From CAZCGA01 sp964498075 (GTDB lineage Bacteria > Desulfobacterota > Binatia > HRBIN30), in the NCBI GenBank assembly GCA_964498075.1, contig CAZCGA010000082.1, positions 1 through 28,623 of the forward strand: a stretch of 28,623 nt of DNA, read 5' to 3'. Below are positions 14,102 through 22,430 of the stretch, piece after piece. The position numbers and the translations under genes were made by a program. Below the pieces are notes generated by a model. The model did no database searches, had not been told where the DNA came from, and saw nothing but the letters and a program-made list of their open reading frames with translations. Numbering within the stretch: the first letter of the stretch is position 1; each line of letters opens with the position of its first letter.

Positions 14102-14836
14102 ATGGGACAGGAGCGACCTCGTCAGGAAGTCACTCAGCCGTCCGGCGCTGCACTCGTTCACCAGCCATTTCGGACGCTCAACACCCTCGTCATTGAACCC
14201 CGTGCGGCGGTCGCAAAAGAATCGCCCCGAGTCGGCCCATCCGGTGCCGTGCCGTCGGACGGCGCGATTTTCCTCGATGCCGTCGCCGGCGTCACGCCTT
14301 TGGACGGCCGGGCGCGCCAGCGCGTCGCCGGGCCGGCGCCCGCCACCCCCGCCCGCGAAGTGACCCATCCGGACGCCGAGGCGCTCGCTGAGCTGTGCGA
14401 TCTGGTCGCCGGGAGCGCTCCCTTCGACATCAGCGACAGTGATGAGTACATCGAGGGCGCAATGGTCGGACTGGATCCCCGCCTCCTACGCCGCTTGCGC
14501 CGCGGGGAGTTCGCCTACCAGGCGCACCTCGACTTGCACGGCATGACCAGTGATGAGGCGCGTCCGGCGGTGGAAGGCTTCCTGACCCAGGCGCACCAGG
14601 CCGGCAAGCGGTGCGTGCTCATCGTGCACGGGCGCGGCCGCAACTCGAAGGATCAGATCCCCGTGTTGAAGAGTCGCCTCACGAGCTGGTTGGTGCGCGG
14701 CCAATGGGCGCGGTTGGTACTCGCCTTCACCAGCGCACGCGCCTGCGACGGCGGCACCGGGGCGCTCTACGTGCTGCTACGCCGGCAACGGACCATCAAA
14801 CGACCGATCCGAGTCATCGAAGGAGCCAAGCGGTGA
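14102..14836 (+). CDS. Smr-domain protein (SmrA/YdaL-like)
   Basis: A 244-aa protein with a C-terminal Smr (small MutS-related) domain. LDLHGMTSDEARPAVEGFL (143-161) contains the LDLHG motif, and CVLIVHGRGRNSKDQIPVLK (171-190) contains the HGxG motif. These are the family nuclease/nucleic-acid-binding signatures. The N-terminal about 130 residues are low complexity with PSDGAIFLDAVAGVTPLDGR, similar to the N-extension of proteobacterial SmrA. ATG at 14102 with GGGGGAGG about 10 bases upstream. The mobile element ends 70 bases before the start, so it may have displaced the native promoter. It is followed immediately by the split-barrel gene. Confidence 0.85.
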   Translation: MGQERPRQEVTQPSGAALVHQPFRTLNTLVIEPRAAVAKESPRVGPSGAVPSDGAIFLDAVAGVTPLDGRARQRVAGPAPATPAREVTHPDAEALAELCDLVAGSAPFDISDSDEYIEGAMVGLDPRLLRRLRRGEFAYQAHLDLHGMTSDEARPAVEGFLTQAHQAGKRCVLIVHGRGRNSKDQIPVLKSRLTSWLVRGQWARLVLAFTSARACDGGTGALYVLLRRQRTIKRPIRVIEGAKR

Positions 14837-14890
14837 ATGGTCACCGATCGCAGCTGCCGAGACGGGCGCGCTGGCGCCAGGAGGCCGAAG

Positions 14891-15373
14891 GTGGAGGACA
14901 TACGTCATTGGACCAGTCGAGTGGCGGTCGCGGCAGCGCTGGCCGCGCTGCTGTGGGCGCCGGGGCGTACGATGGCTGAGCCAGCCGCCAGCTTCCCTGC
15001 CGACTTTGTGGCGCAGCTGCAGCAAAGCAAGGAGATCTACGTTGCGACCGTCCGCAAGGACGGCACGCGCAGCCAGGCGGTCCCCGTATGGTTTGGCGTC
15101 ATGGACAATGCCATCTGGTTCACCACCGGCCCCGACAGCCACAAAGGCCGCCGGGTACAGCGTGGCAGTGCCATGTTCGTGTCCGTGGGCGGCAAGGACG
15201 GCCCGTTCATCAAGACCCAAGCGGAGATCGTCAAGGACGGTGCGCTGGCGGAACGCTTGGGCGAGATCTACTCGCAGAAGTACTGGATCGCCTGGCTGGG
15301 CCTCTTTCGCCCGAGCCGGGCGCGCAACGAATCGGGCAAGACGATCCTGCTGCGGCTGACGCCGGCGCCGTAG
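14891..15373 (+). CDS. Exported FMN-binding split-barrel (pyridoxamine 5'-phosphate oxidase-like) protein
   Basis: A 160-aa protein with a pyridoxamine-phosphate-oxidase-like split barrel: EIYVATVRKDGTRSQAVPVW and AIWFTTGPDSHKGRRVQRG, typical strands of the F420/FMN-binding family. The chosen GTG at 14891 has a perfect-spacing AGGAGG at 14879-14884 and begins a signal peptide (about 20 hydrophobic residues ending RTMAEPAAS). An ATG 18 codons earlier (14837) starts right after the smr stop but spoils the signal sequence. Export is unusual for this cofactor-binding fold, so it may be Sec-exported apoprotein or a misjudged N-terminus. Substrate unknown. Confidence 0.75.
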   Translation: MEDIRHWTSRVAVAAALAALLWAPGRTMAEPAASFPADFVAQLQQSKEIYVATVRKDGTRSQAVPVWFGVMDNAIWFTTGPDSHKGRRVQRGSAMFVSVGGKDGPFIKTQAEIVKDGALAERLGEIYSQKYWIAWLGLFRPSRARNESGKTILLRLTPAP

Positions 15374-15382
15374 CCGCGCGGC

Positions 15383-16627
15383 TCACCGTACGCGCAATCG
15401 GCCGCGACGCGTCCCGCTGGCGGCGCGCGCCCGCAGCGCCTTGCGCGCCGGGCGGGTGCGGGCGACCTGCAGCGGCACGCACTCCAAGATCTCCAGGCCG
15501 TAGCCGGGCAGGCTCACCAGGTGGCGCGGGAAGTTGCTCAGCAGGCGGATCTTGCCGACGCCGAGGTCGCGCAGGATCTGCGCGCCGATGCCGTACTCGC
15601 GGAAGTCCCGCTGCTGGGTCGCGGGATCCGTACTCGGCGTGCGCGCGGCGCGCGCCGCACGCCGCGGTCCGGAAGGCGGAGGGGTGATTTCCGCGCCGCG
15701 TCCATCACGCCGCAGATAGAGCACGACGCCCCGACCTTCCTGCGCGATACTCTTCATGGCCTCGTGCAGCAACGCCGCCGTGTTGCGCTCGGCCATGCGA
15801 AACACGTCCCCCGGCAGGAACTCGGCGTGCGCCCGGACCAGCACCGGCTCGTCCGCCTTGATGTTGCCCTTCACCAGCGCCACGTGCTCTCCGTCATCGA
15901 CGTCGGTGTGATAGACGTAGACGCGGAACTCGCCTCCGTAGCGGCTCTGCAGGCGGGCTTCGGCCACCCGATGGACCAGCGAATCGCAGCGCAAGCGGTA
16001 CTGAATGAGGTCGGCCACCGTGCAGATCTTCAGGCCGTGGGTCGCCGCGAAGCGCTCGAGATCGCGCAAGCGCGCCATCGTGCCGTCGTCCTTCATGATC
16101 TCGCAGATGACACCGGCGGGCGCGAGGCCGGCGAGGCGCGCCAGATCCACCGACCCTTCGGTCTGACCGGTACGCACCAGCACGCCGCCGCGGCGCGCGC
16201 GCAGCGGGAAGATGTGCCCGGGAACCACCAGGTCTTCCGGGCGCGCGGGCTCGCGGATCGCGCTCTGGATGGTGGCGGCCCGGTCCACCGCCGAGATGCC
16301 GCTGGTGATACCGCGCCGCGCGTCGATCGAGACGGTAAACGCGGTGCCGAGCGGAGCACGATTCTCCGCCACCATCATCGTCAGTCCCAGCGCGCGGATG
16401 CGATCTTCCGTCAGCGCGAGACAGATCAAGCCGCGGCCGTACTTGGCCATGAAGTTGATGGCTGCGGGGGTCGCCGTCTCTGCCGCCATGCACAGGTCGC
16501 CCTCGTTCTCGCGGTTCTCATCGTCCATGAGGATGACCATCTTGCCGGCCTTGATGTCGGCGATGGCATCCTCGATCGGGCTAATCGGCCGCGGCCGCTT
16601 GGGCGGCATGCGGAAGGTCGTGAACAT
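15383..16627 (-). CDS. ribBX: RibBX: DHBP synthase with a degenerate GTP cyclohydrolase II-like domain
   Basis: The N-terminal domain (about 15-212) is 3,4-dihydroxy-2-butanone-4-phosphate synthase, making the four-carbon riboflavin precursor from ribulose 5-phosphate. It has MDDENRENEGDL (34-45), GITSGISAVDRA (106-117), PGHIFPLRARRGG (136-148), TGQTEGSVDLARLAG and CEIMKDDGTMARL. The C-terminal domain resembles GTP cyclohydrolase II (EGRGVVLYLRRDGRG, YGIGAQILRDLGV, RLLSNFPRH). However, the zinc cysteines are gone: HAEFLPGDVF where active enzymes read HxECLTGDVF, and MAERNT in place of the RCDCG block. A 20-residue Pro/Arg/Ala-rich insert sits where catalytic residues belong. This is the described RibBX arrangement, in which that domain has no known cyclohydrolase role. 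Start ATG 16627, or Met7 (16609). Confidence 0.9.
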   Translation of the reverse strand: MFTTFRMPPKRPRPISPIEDAIADIKAGKMVILMDDENRENEGDLCMAAETATPAAINFMAKYGRGLICLALTEDRIRALGLTMMVAENRAPLGTAFTVSIDARRGITSGISAVDRAATIQSAIREPARPEDLVVPGHIFPLRARRGGVLVRTGQTEGSVDLARLAGLAPAGVICEIMKDDGTMARLRDLERFAATHGLKICTVADLIQYRLRCDSLVHRVAEARLQSRYGGEFRVYVYHTDVDDGEHVALVKGNIKADEPVLVRAHAEFLPGDVFRMAERNTAALLHEAMKSIAQEGRGVVLYLRRDGRGAEITPPPSGPRRAARAARTPSTDPATQQRDFREYGIGAQILRDLGVGKIRLLSNFPRHLVSLPGYGLEILECVPLQVARTRPARKALRARAASGTRRGRLRVR

Positions 16628-16637
16628 GCCACGGCCA

Positions 16638-16666
16638 GCTATAGCGCGGCGCGCCGGCTATGGCAA
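16638..16666 (-). promoter_or_regulatory. Candidate promoter of ribBX
   Basis: On the minus strand TTGCCA (16661-16666) and TATAGC (16638-16643) are 17 bases apart. Transcription would begin near 16631, only a few bases before ATG 16627. That suggests either a leaderless message or use of Met7 at 16609. No FMN riboswitch is possible in so short a leader. Confidence 0.4.
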
Positions 16667-16765
16667 AGTAGGTTGGCAATAGGGCGGTGGACGTACGCGC
16701 CGTGCTCAAACCTTCCGGATGACGCGTCGCATATCGAGCAAGAACGCGCTAAGAAGAGCGGCGCC

Positions 16766-17242
16766 ATGGTGCTGAAGGTGAGCGACGTCTTGGTGGCCGG
16801 TGCCGTGGCGGTACGCTCCACATGGGCGACCTTCGATGCGACCGTCGCCGGGTTGGTCGACCGCCTGGTATCCGCAAATCGCTTGCGGCCCGAGCTCGCC
16901 GCCGCTGCGGTGCGCCGGGTCATCGAACGCGAAGCCGTGGCAAGTACGGCGATGGTCGACATCGGGGTCAGCATCCCGCACGCGCGCCTGGAGGGTATCG
17001 ACGGCATCATTGCGGCAATGGCTGTCTCACCCGGCGGGGTGTACCAAGTGGCCGACGGCCTGCCCATTTCCATCGTCACCCTGGTGCTGTCATCACCCGC
17101 ACTCAGTGGTGAGCATCTGAACTTCCTCTCGGCCGTATCGATGCTCCTGCAGTCCGCCCGCCTGCGGGAGCGCCTGCGGAACGCATCCAGCGCCGAGCAG
17201 GCAATGCAGTTGGTGCAGAGCAACGAGATCGCCCGCCGCTAG
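16766..17242 (+). CDS. PTS EIIA (PtsN/fructose-type) domain protein
   Basis: A 158-aa EIIA of the fructose-mannitol class, the fold of PtsN/EIIA-Ntr. The phospho-accepting histidine is H72 in GVSIPHARLEGIDG. Other family parts are VIEREAVASTAM and SALSGEHLNFLSAVSMLLQ, close to the HLxxLAxLxxLL helix. ATG 16766. A longer frame running in from the left is antisense to ribBX and was discarded. No EIIB or EIIC partner is nearby, so a regulatory, PTS-Ntr-like role is more likely than sugar transport. The UspA gene follows after 30 bases and is probably cotranscribed. Confidence 0.85.
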   Translation: MVLKVSDVLVAGAVAVRSTWATFDATVAGLVDRLVSANRLRPELAAAAVRRVIEREAVASTAMVDIGVSIPHARLEGIDGIIAAMAVSPGGVYQVADGLPISIVTLVLSSPALSGEHLNFLSAVSMLLQSARLRERLRNASSAEQAMQLVQSNEIARR

Positions 17243-17272
17243 CGAGGATGGCGAGCTGCTCAGGAGACGTGT

Positions 17273-17737
17273 ATGAATGACGGCTTCCGCAAGATCCTGT
17301 GTCCGACCGACTTCTCAGAGAACTGCGACCGGGCAGCGGAGCGCGCTGCCTGGTTCGCGCGCACCTCCAACGGCGAGGTCTACCTCGTCCACGTGGTCGC
17401 CAATCCTGCCGAGCCGATCTATAGCCCGCAAGACGTTACCTACTGGGCGCTGGTCAAGCACGCGGAGGAGAAGGCAGCCGAGTTGCTGCAACAGGTAGCG
17501 GTTCGCTGCCTCCCTGCGGACTGCCCGCGGCGCACACTCGTGCTCGATGGCGATCCGTTTCAGAAGCTGATGGAGGCAGCGGAGTCGATCGGTGCCGACC
17601 TGATCGTCATGGCGACCCATGGACGGAGCGGCTTGGCCCACGTGCTGCTCGGTGGCGTGACCGAAAAGATCGTCCGCCACGCCCCGTGTCCGGTGTTCAT
17701 CGTGCGGCGGGTGACGGGCGGCGAGTCCGGCACCTGA
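17273..17737 (+). CDS. Universal stress protein (UspA family)
   Basis: A 154-aa single Usp domain. It begins KILCPTDFSENCDRAAERA, the standard first strand with the DFS motif, and ends with ATHGRSGLAHVLLGGVTEKI followed by HAPCPVFIVR. The GxxG-9x-G-type loop indicates an ATP-binding member. AGGAG lies 7-11 bases before the ATG. It is cotranscribed with the PTS EIIA gene and converges on the CBS-domain gene, with 16 bases between stop codons. Usp proteins accompany starvation or oxidative stress survival; the exact role is unknown. Confidence 0.9.
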   Translation: MNDGFRKILCPTDFSENCDRAAERAAWFARTSNGEVYLVHVVANPAEPIYSPQDVTYWALVKHAEEKAAELLQQVAVRCLPADCPRRTLVLDGDPFQKLMEAAESIGADLIVMATHGRSGLAHVLLGGVTEKIVRHAPCPVFIVRRVTGGESGT

Positions 17738-17753
17738 ACGATCCGCGGCACAC

Positions 17754-18245
17754 TCACGCTTCGCGCAGCCGTCCCTGCGCGATCAGCTGCATCAGGTCGC
17801 TGCTGCTGATCAAGCCGAGTAGCCGCTTCCCCTCGGTGACCAGCAAGCGGTGGATGTGCCGCTCCACCATCAAGCGCGCGACGTCCTGGATCGACGCCCC
17901 CGGCGCCACCGCGATCAGCTCGTGCGTCATGGCATCGCGCACCCGCTGTTGCGCCAAGTGTTGCTCCACACCTTGCGCGCGCTTCCACTCGTCCGCGGCC
18001 GGCCCACCGGAAACGTCGGCGATCTGCCGGTAGAAGTCAGAGACCACCCCGGCCAGCGAACGGTCGAGGCTGAGCGTTCGGACGATATCGGAGCGCGAGA
18101 CGATCCCGACCAGCGTTCCCTGCTCGACGACCGGCACACCACTGATTCGATTGCGGAGTAACGTCTCCTCAAGATCGGCGAGCGACATGTCGGCGTCGAC
18201 CGTTCGCACCTCACGTTGCATGATGTCACGAGCCACAATCGCCAT
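17754..18245 (-). CDS. CBS-domain pair protein
   Basis: A 163-aa protein made of two CBS motifs, which bind adenosyl nucleotides as an energy sensor. The first is ARDIMQREVRTVDADMSLAD...GVPVVEQGTLVGIVSRSDIV (residues about 5-56). The second is VRDAMTHELIAVAPGASIQD...HRLLVTEGKRLLGLISSSDL (about 102-152). A roughly 45-residue linker, DFYRQIADVSGG onward, separates them. There is no extra catalytic domain. ATG at 18245. It lies 51 bases downstream of the MFS gene on the same strand. The nearby UspA and PTS EIIA suggest a small stress and energy-status group. Confidence 0.9.
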   Translation of the reverse strand: MAIVARDIMQREVRTVDADMSLADLEETLLRNRISGVPVVEQGTLVGIVSRSDIVRTLSLDRSLAGVVSDFYRQIADVSGGPAADEWKRAQGVEQHLAQQRVRDAMTHELIAVAPGASIQDVARLMVERHIHRLLVTEGKRLLGLISSSDLMQLIAQGRLREA

Positions 18246-18296
18246 GCGTCACCCTTTCACACTCCGGACACACGTGTAGCACAGCGCACCGCCGTC

Positions 18297-19505
18297 CTAC
18301 AGGCTGGCCTTGAGCTCGACGGGCGTGTCCGCGGCTTCGCGCGGCCGGTGCGGAAGCGACAAGGCCGCGACCGCTGCAACGGCCATCAGCAGCGCCGTCG
18401 TTTCATAGGGACCGCGTGGGCCGGCGTAGTCGAAGAGTGCGCCACCCCAGATCGGCCCCAAGATGCGCGCCAAACTGCCGAGCGATTGCGACAGACCCAG
18501 GACCTCACCGTGCTCCGTGCCGGGACTCGACTTGGAGATCAGGCTCGACAGGACGGGCGACGTGATCCCTTGCCCGAAGGCGATGGCCCCCAACGCGAGC
18601 AGCAGCGGTGCTACGGGCGGTGTGAACGGCGCCGCGCCGATTCCTACGGCGAGCAGGGCGGCACCGATCACCACGAGATACGCCTCGTCGAGCCGACGCG
18701 CCAGTCGGCCGATGAGCCCTCCCTGCATCAGCGTGGTCATCAGACCCATGTAACCGAACAGCCAATAGATGTGCGCCGCTTGCAGCCCGTACGCGGCGGC
18801 GCACAGCAGCGACAGCGTCGTCTCGACGGTCGCGAACGAAAACACCACCGACGCAAACAGGATCAGCAACATCGCGAGCTGCGGTTGACGGGCGGCATCG
18901 CGCAACTGCCGCAACGGATGCGTCGCGGGGTGCCGCCGCTGCTGCTCCGGCGCGAGCGATTCGGGCAGCCGCCAGAAGGCAACAAGCAGGTTCACCCCAC
19001 AGATGCCGGCCGCCACCAGGCCGGGAGCCCAATGGCCGTAATGCGCCAGCAGGCCACCGATCGCCGGCCCGAAGATGAACCCCAGGCCGAAGGCGGCCCC
19101 GATCAAACCCATGCCGCGCGCCCGCTCCGCCTCGCCCGTGCTGTCCGCGATGAACGCCTGCGCCACCGGAATGTTGGCGCCAGCGATACCCGCCAGTACC
19201 CGCGAGACGAACAACAGCCCGATCCCGTCGGCGAGCGCGAACAGGAGGTACGACACCGTCGAGCCGGCGAGGCTGATCAGCATGACCGGCCGCCGCCCGA
19301 TCCGGTCCGACCAGCTCCCCCACAACGGCGCACAGACGAACTGCATCGCGGAGTAGACCGCGATCAGCAACCCTACGGTCATGCCCGAGGCGTGAAACTG
19401 ATGCGCATAGTACGGCAGTAACGGCAGGACGATCCCGAAGCCCAGCAGGTCGATGAACACCGTGACGAAGAGAATTGTGAGCGACGCGCGTTGCGGTCCG
19501 GCCAT
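18297..19505 (-). CDS. MFS drug-efflux-type transporter (TetA/DHA1-like)
   Basis: A 402-aa, 12-helix major facilitator. FIDLLGFGIVLPLLPYYA (about 18-35) is the DHA1 start, and GSWSDRIGRRPVMLISL is the conserved loop 2-3 motif A (GxxxDRxGRR). RVLAGIAGANIPVAQAFIAD (helix 4-5) and GAAFGLGFIFGPAIGGLL (motif C of antiporters) mark a proton-driven exporter of the Tet(A)-like branch. The substrate cannot be told. ATG at 19503-19505. No regulator gene lies next to it. Divergent from the histidine kinase across a 229-base region with no clear promoter boxes but a GCTCTAGAGC palindrome at 19622-19631. Confidence 0.9.
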   Translation of the reverse strand: MAGPQRASLTILFVTVFIDLLGFGIVLPLLPYYAHQFHASGMTVGLLIAVYSAMQFVCAPLWGSWSDRIGRRPVMLISLAGSTVSYLLFALADGIGLLFVSRVLAGIAGANIPVAQAFIADSTGEAERARGMGLIGAAFGLGFIFGPAIGGLLAHYGHWAPGLVAAGICGVNLLVAFWRLPESLAPEQQRRHPATHPLRQLRDAARQPQLAMLLILFASVVFSFATVETTLSLLCAAAYGLQAAHIYWLFGYMGLMTTLMQGGLIGRLARRLDEAYLVVIGAALLAVGIGAAPFTPPVAPLLLALGAIAFGQGITSPVLSSLISKSSPGTEHGEVLGLSQSLGSLARILGPIWGGALFDYAGPRGPYETTALLMAVAAVAALSLPHRPREAADTPVELKASL

Positions 19506-19734
19506 CAGGAAGAGCGCGGCTTACCACGAACAGTACGGTGCCACAACCGGCGCAGCGCTCAGGAGCCGCTCCACTGAGCACGACCCTTGCGTTTCGGCCA
19601 GTCCTCTCGCAGAAGGGCAATGCTCTAGAGCGGGAATCGGTCTACCGCTCCGCGTTGCGCCGCTACGCCTCGGTTAGACTAGTTTTGGAATGGGCCTTGC
19701 TGACCCTGCATCCCCGAGAGTGCCAATAGCGAGA

Positions 19735-21051
19735 ATGGCAGCACTAAATCCCTCTCACGCTCTGCAAATGGAGCGAGTCGTTGCGCGACTGCGACTCGCC
19801 GTGATCCTGCTCGCCGGCGCCGCCTACTTCGATACGCCTCCCGAGCTGATCACCCCCAAGCAGATGCTGGCGTTCTGGGGCGTGGCAGTCCTGTATGCAG
19901 GAAGTGTGGTGCTGTTCGAGCCGTACCGGCGCTTGTCGGTCGCCGCCTGGAATGTGGCCAGTGGCTTCTTCGACTGGGGACTGATTACGCTGGGGATCGT
20001 GGTGACCGGCGTGCTGAGCAGCGACCTCCACCTGCTCTACTTCATATCGGTACTGTCGATCGCGATGCGGTTCGGGCTCCGGGAAGTCATCATCGTCGGG
20101 CTCGGCACGGCTGCCGGGTATGTGGCGATCGCCGTCGCGACCGGGCCCAGCTGGTCCATGGCCTTGCACGCTGCGGGAATGCGGATGGGCTTCTTGATCC
20201 TGTTTGCGGTGGGTAGCGGCGTATTGGCACGCGCCGCACACCGTTACAGGCGCGCCCACATCAGGGAGGAAGCGCGCCGCATTGCCGTGCAGGAGGTCAC
20301 CGCAATCGTTAGCCACGATCTGAAGAACCCGCTCGCGGCGATCACCGGCCTGGTCGATCTGCTCTTGGATTCTGCCCAGGAGCACCTCTCACTGGATGAC
20401 CGGGCGTTGCTGCATCGGATCAATGCGAACACGCAGCAGATGAACCACCTGGTGAGCAATCTGTTGGACGTGGAGCTGATGGAGCGCGGCGAGCAGTGTT
20501 TCCGCCCTGCCGCAGTCGACGTCAACGCCCTGGTGCGCGGGGTGGTCGAGGCCCAGGCTCATCAAGCGGAAGTGAAGCACGTCGGGCTGGTGCTGGATCT
20601 GGGTGGTCGGATCGCGTCCGCGCTGTGGGACGGGCGCATGGTCGAGCGCCTGGTGGCGAATCTCGTGAGCAACGCGCTGAAGTTCACCCCGAAGAATGGG
20701 GCCGTCCGGGTCTCGACCCGACAGCAAGGAGCGCGCATCGCGATCGAGGTGTGGGACAGCGGTCCCGACGTTCCCGCCGCCCTGGAATCGACCTTGTTCG
20801 ACAAGTTCGTCCGCCAGAATGACAGCCCGGGTATCGGCCTTGGGCTGTACATCTGCAAAACCGTCGCGGATCTGCACCGCGGCACCATCGCCGTGCAGAG
20901 AACCGGTGGCGGGGTCGCTTTCGTCGCCGAGCTTCCGGTGGCCGCCCAGACCCCCAGCGCAAACCCGGCTCCAGAAATGGCGAGGAGCAGGGCCCCCGAA
21001 GTCGCGGTGTGGCAGACAAGTAGCGGCGCCGACATCCTCGTGCGGGGATAG
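19735..21051 (+). CDS. Orphan membrane sensor histidine kinase
   Basis: A 438-aa sensor kinase. About six hydrophobic segments fill residues 18-165. Then come the H box SHDLKNPLAAI (H194), the dimerisation helix, the N box MVERLVANLVSNALKF and the G2 box GIGLGLYICK. The G1 box reads VWDSGPDVP, with Asp where the second Gly usually stands, so ATP binding may be altered. There is a long disordered C-terminal tail. No PAS, HAMP or response-regulator partner is adjacent. Start ATG 19735 (GAGA upstream); ATG 19690 or 19768 are possible. The ligand or signal is unknown; the six-TM input suggests sensing in or at the membrane. Confidence 0.85.
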   Translation: MAALNPSHALQMERVVARLRLAVILLAGAAYFDTPPELITPKQMLAFWGVAVLYAGSVVLFEPYRRLSVAAWNVASGFFDWGLITLGIVVTGVLSSDLHLLYFISVLSIAMRFGLREVIIVGLGTAAGYVAIAVATGPSWSMALHAAGMRMGFLILFAVGSGVLARAAHRYRRAHIREEARRIAVQEVTAIVSHDLKNPLAAITGLVDLLLDSAQEHLSLDDRALLHRINANTQQMNHLVSNLLDVELMERGEQCFRPAAVDVNALVRGVVEAQAHQAEVKHVGLVLDLGGRIASALWDGRMVERLVANLVSNALKFTPKNGAVRVSTRQQGARIAIEVWDSGPDVPAALESTLFDKFVRQNDSPGIGLGLYICKTVADLHRGTIAVQRTGGGVAFVAELPVAAQTPSANPAPEMARSRAPEVAVWQTSSGADILVRG

Positions 21052-21104
21052 GGCGCACCCCCCACCTCTTGAATGGCGGCGCGTGTTTGAGGTTGAATGC
21101 GCGC

Positions 21105-22277
21105 ATGGCATACGCAGAGGGACGCATATTCTTCGACGCCGATTCGCATGTGATGGAGACGCCGGATTGGCTGCCGTCGTACGCCGAGCCGGCGTTTCGT
21201 GAGCGCATCCGCCCGTTCTCGCTCGGCAGCACCGGGGGACCGCGCAGCGTGCGCGACATGCTCGAGCGCGGCAAGCGGCGCGCCGGCGACCCGGCCGAAC
21301 GGGCGGGATACGAAGCCGAGCTGCTGACGCGCAAGAGCTGGGACGCTTACGGCGCCTTCCATCGCGACGACCGCTCGCGCGCCCTCGATCTGTTGGGCTT
21401 CCACGCCCAGCTGGTGTTTTCCACCTTCGCCCCCGGACAGGCGGAGCTAGCCCGCGACGTGGACGTCACCTACGCCGCGGCCCGCGCGCTGACCCGCGCG
21501 ATGCTCGACTTCTGCGCGAACGATCCTCGCCTCCTGCCCGTGACCTTCATCCCGCTGCAAGTGCCGGAGCGCGCCATCGCCGAAGCTCGTTTCGCCATCG
21601 ATGCCGGCATCAAGGGCATGACGATCCCACCGCTGCCGCCGACGAGCCATTCGATCACTCATCCCAGCTTGCACCCGCTCTACGCGCTGGCCGAGGAGCG
21701 CGGCGTGCCGATCTTGTTCCACGTCGAGAACGAGGCGCCCCGCAAGATCGCCACGGGCTTCAGCGCCAACGGCTGGGAAGGACAAACGGACTTCCACGGC
21801 GGCGGCGAGAACTTCACCGGGCTCCTCTACATGGCCGTCAGCCACTGGGTCGAAGTGGCGCTTGCCGCGCTGATCTTCGATCACATTCTGGAGAAGTTTC
21901 CACACCTCAAGGTCGGTGTGATCGAGCTCGGCGCCGTGTGGGTACCGGCGTGGTTGGAACGCATGGAGATCGTCGTCGACACCTTTGGCCGTACCGAGAG
22001 CCGCCTGCGCCAGCTCGCGCTGCGCCCGACGGAGTACGTGCGCCGGCAGGTCCGCGTCACGCCGTACCCGACCGAGAACGTCGGCCGACTCATCGACCGT
22101 TGCGGCCCCGAGATCTTCATGTTCTCCTCCGACTACCCGCACGTCGAAGGCGGACGCAATCCGCTGAAGCGCTTCCAGGCCTCGCTGGATGGGCGTAGCG
22201 AGGCGGAGCTGACGGCATTTTACAGTGGCAACTTCGCCGCCTTGATGGGCCTCAGCCTGCCAGCGCCGCTGCGTTGA
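21105..22277 (+). CDS. Amidohydrolase-2 (ACMSD-like) family metal-dependent hydrolase
   Basis: A 390-aa TIM-barrel amidohydrolase of the group common in soil bacteria. The N-terminal metal motif is FFDADSHVMETPDWLP (D-x-D-S-H rather than the usual H-x-H), AGIKGMTIPP and LFHVENEAP follow, and the C-terminal acid region is FSSDYPHVEGG. ACMSD-like members catalyse decarboxylations or hydrolyses of aromatic-derived acids; the substrate here is unknown. ATG 21105 is chosen because MAYAEGRIFFDADSH is the usual family start and no homology precedes it. A slightly longer frame from 21069 is open. Confidence 0.85.
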   Translation: MAYAEGRIFFDADSHVMETPDWLPSYAEPAFRERIRPFSLGSTGGPRSVRDMLERGKRRAGDPAERAGYEAELLTRKSWDAYGAFHRDDRSRALDLLGFHAQLVFSTFAPGQAELARDVDVTYAAARALTRAMLDFCANDPRLLPVTFIPLQVPERAIAEARFAIDAGIKGMTIPPLPPTSHSITHPSLHPLYALAEERGVPILFHVENEAPRKIATGFSANGWEGQTDFHGGGENFTGLLYMAVSHWVEVALAALIFDHILEKFPHLKVGVIELGAVWVPAWLERMEIVVDTFGRTESRLRQLALRPTEYVRRQVRVTPYPTENVGRLIDRCGPEIFMFSSDYPHVEGGRNPLKRFQASLDGRSEAELTAFYSGNFAALMGLSLPAPLR

Positions 22278-22301
22278 CCGCTGCGCCTGGCGCTCCTCAA
22301 G

Positions 22302-22330
22302 TTGACATGCTCGCCGGGCATCCCTAGGGT
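22302..22330 (+). promoter_or_regulatory. Strong candidate promoter (TTGACA-N17-TAGGGT)
   Basis: A perfect -35 box TTGACA at 22302-22307 is followed after 17 bases by TAGGGT at 22325-22330, which keeps the three most conserved -10 positions (T1, A2, T6). It starts a transcript of roughly 95 leader bases before the 22431 gene. Confidence 0.55.
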
Positions 22331-22430
22331 GGGCGGACCTCGAGGGCACGCCCGCTTTTCAGCGTCACGCTTCTCTGTGGCGCGGTCGCATCGGGCGGAA
22401 TCTCACACGCCTCGTGGGAAAGGACGGCAC

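Noticed and set aside
15521..16765. Very long plus-strand open frame running into the PTS EIIA gene
   Set aside because: It is antisense to ribBX, has no domain and has a shadow-like composition. Only the part from ATG 16766 shows a family.
19622..19631. GCTCTAGAGC palindrome upstream of the histidine kinase
   Set aside because: A single 10-bp palindrome with no second copy; insufficient for an operator call.
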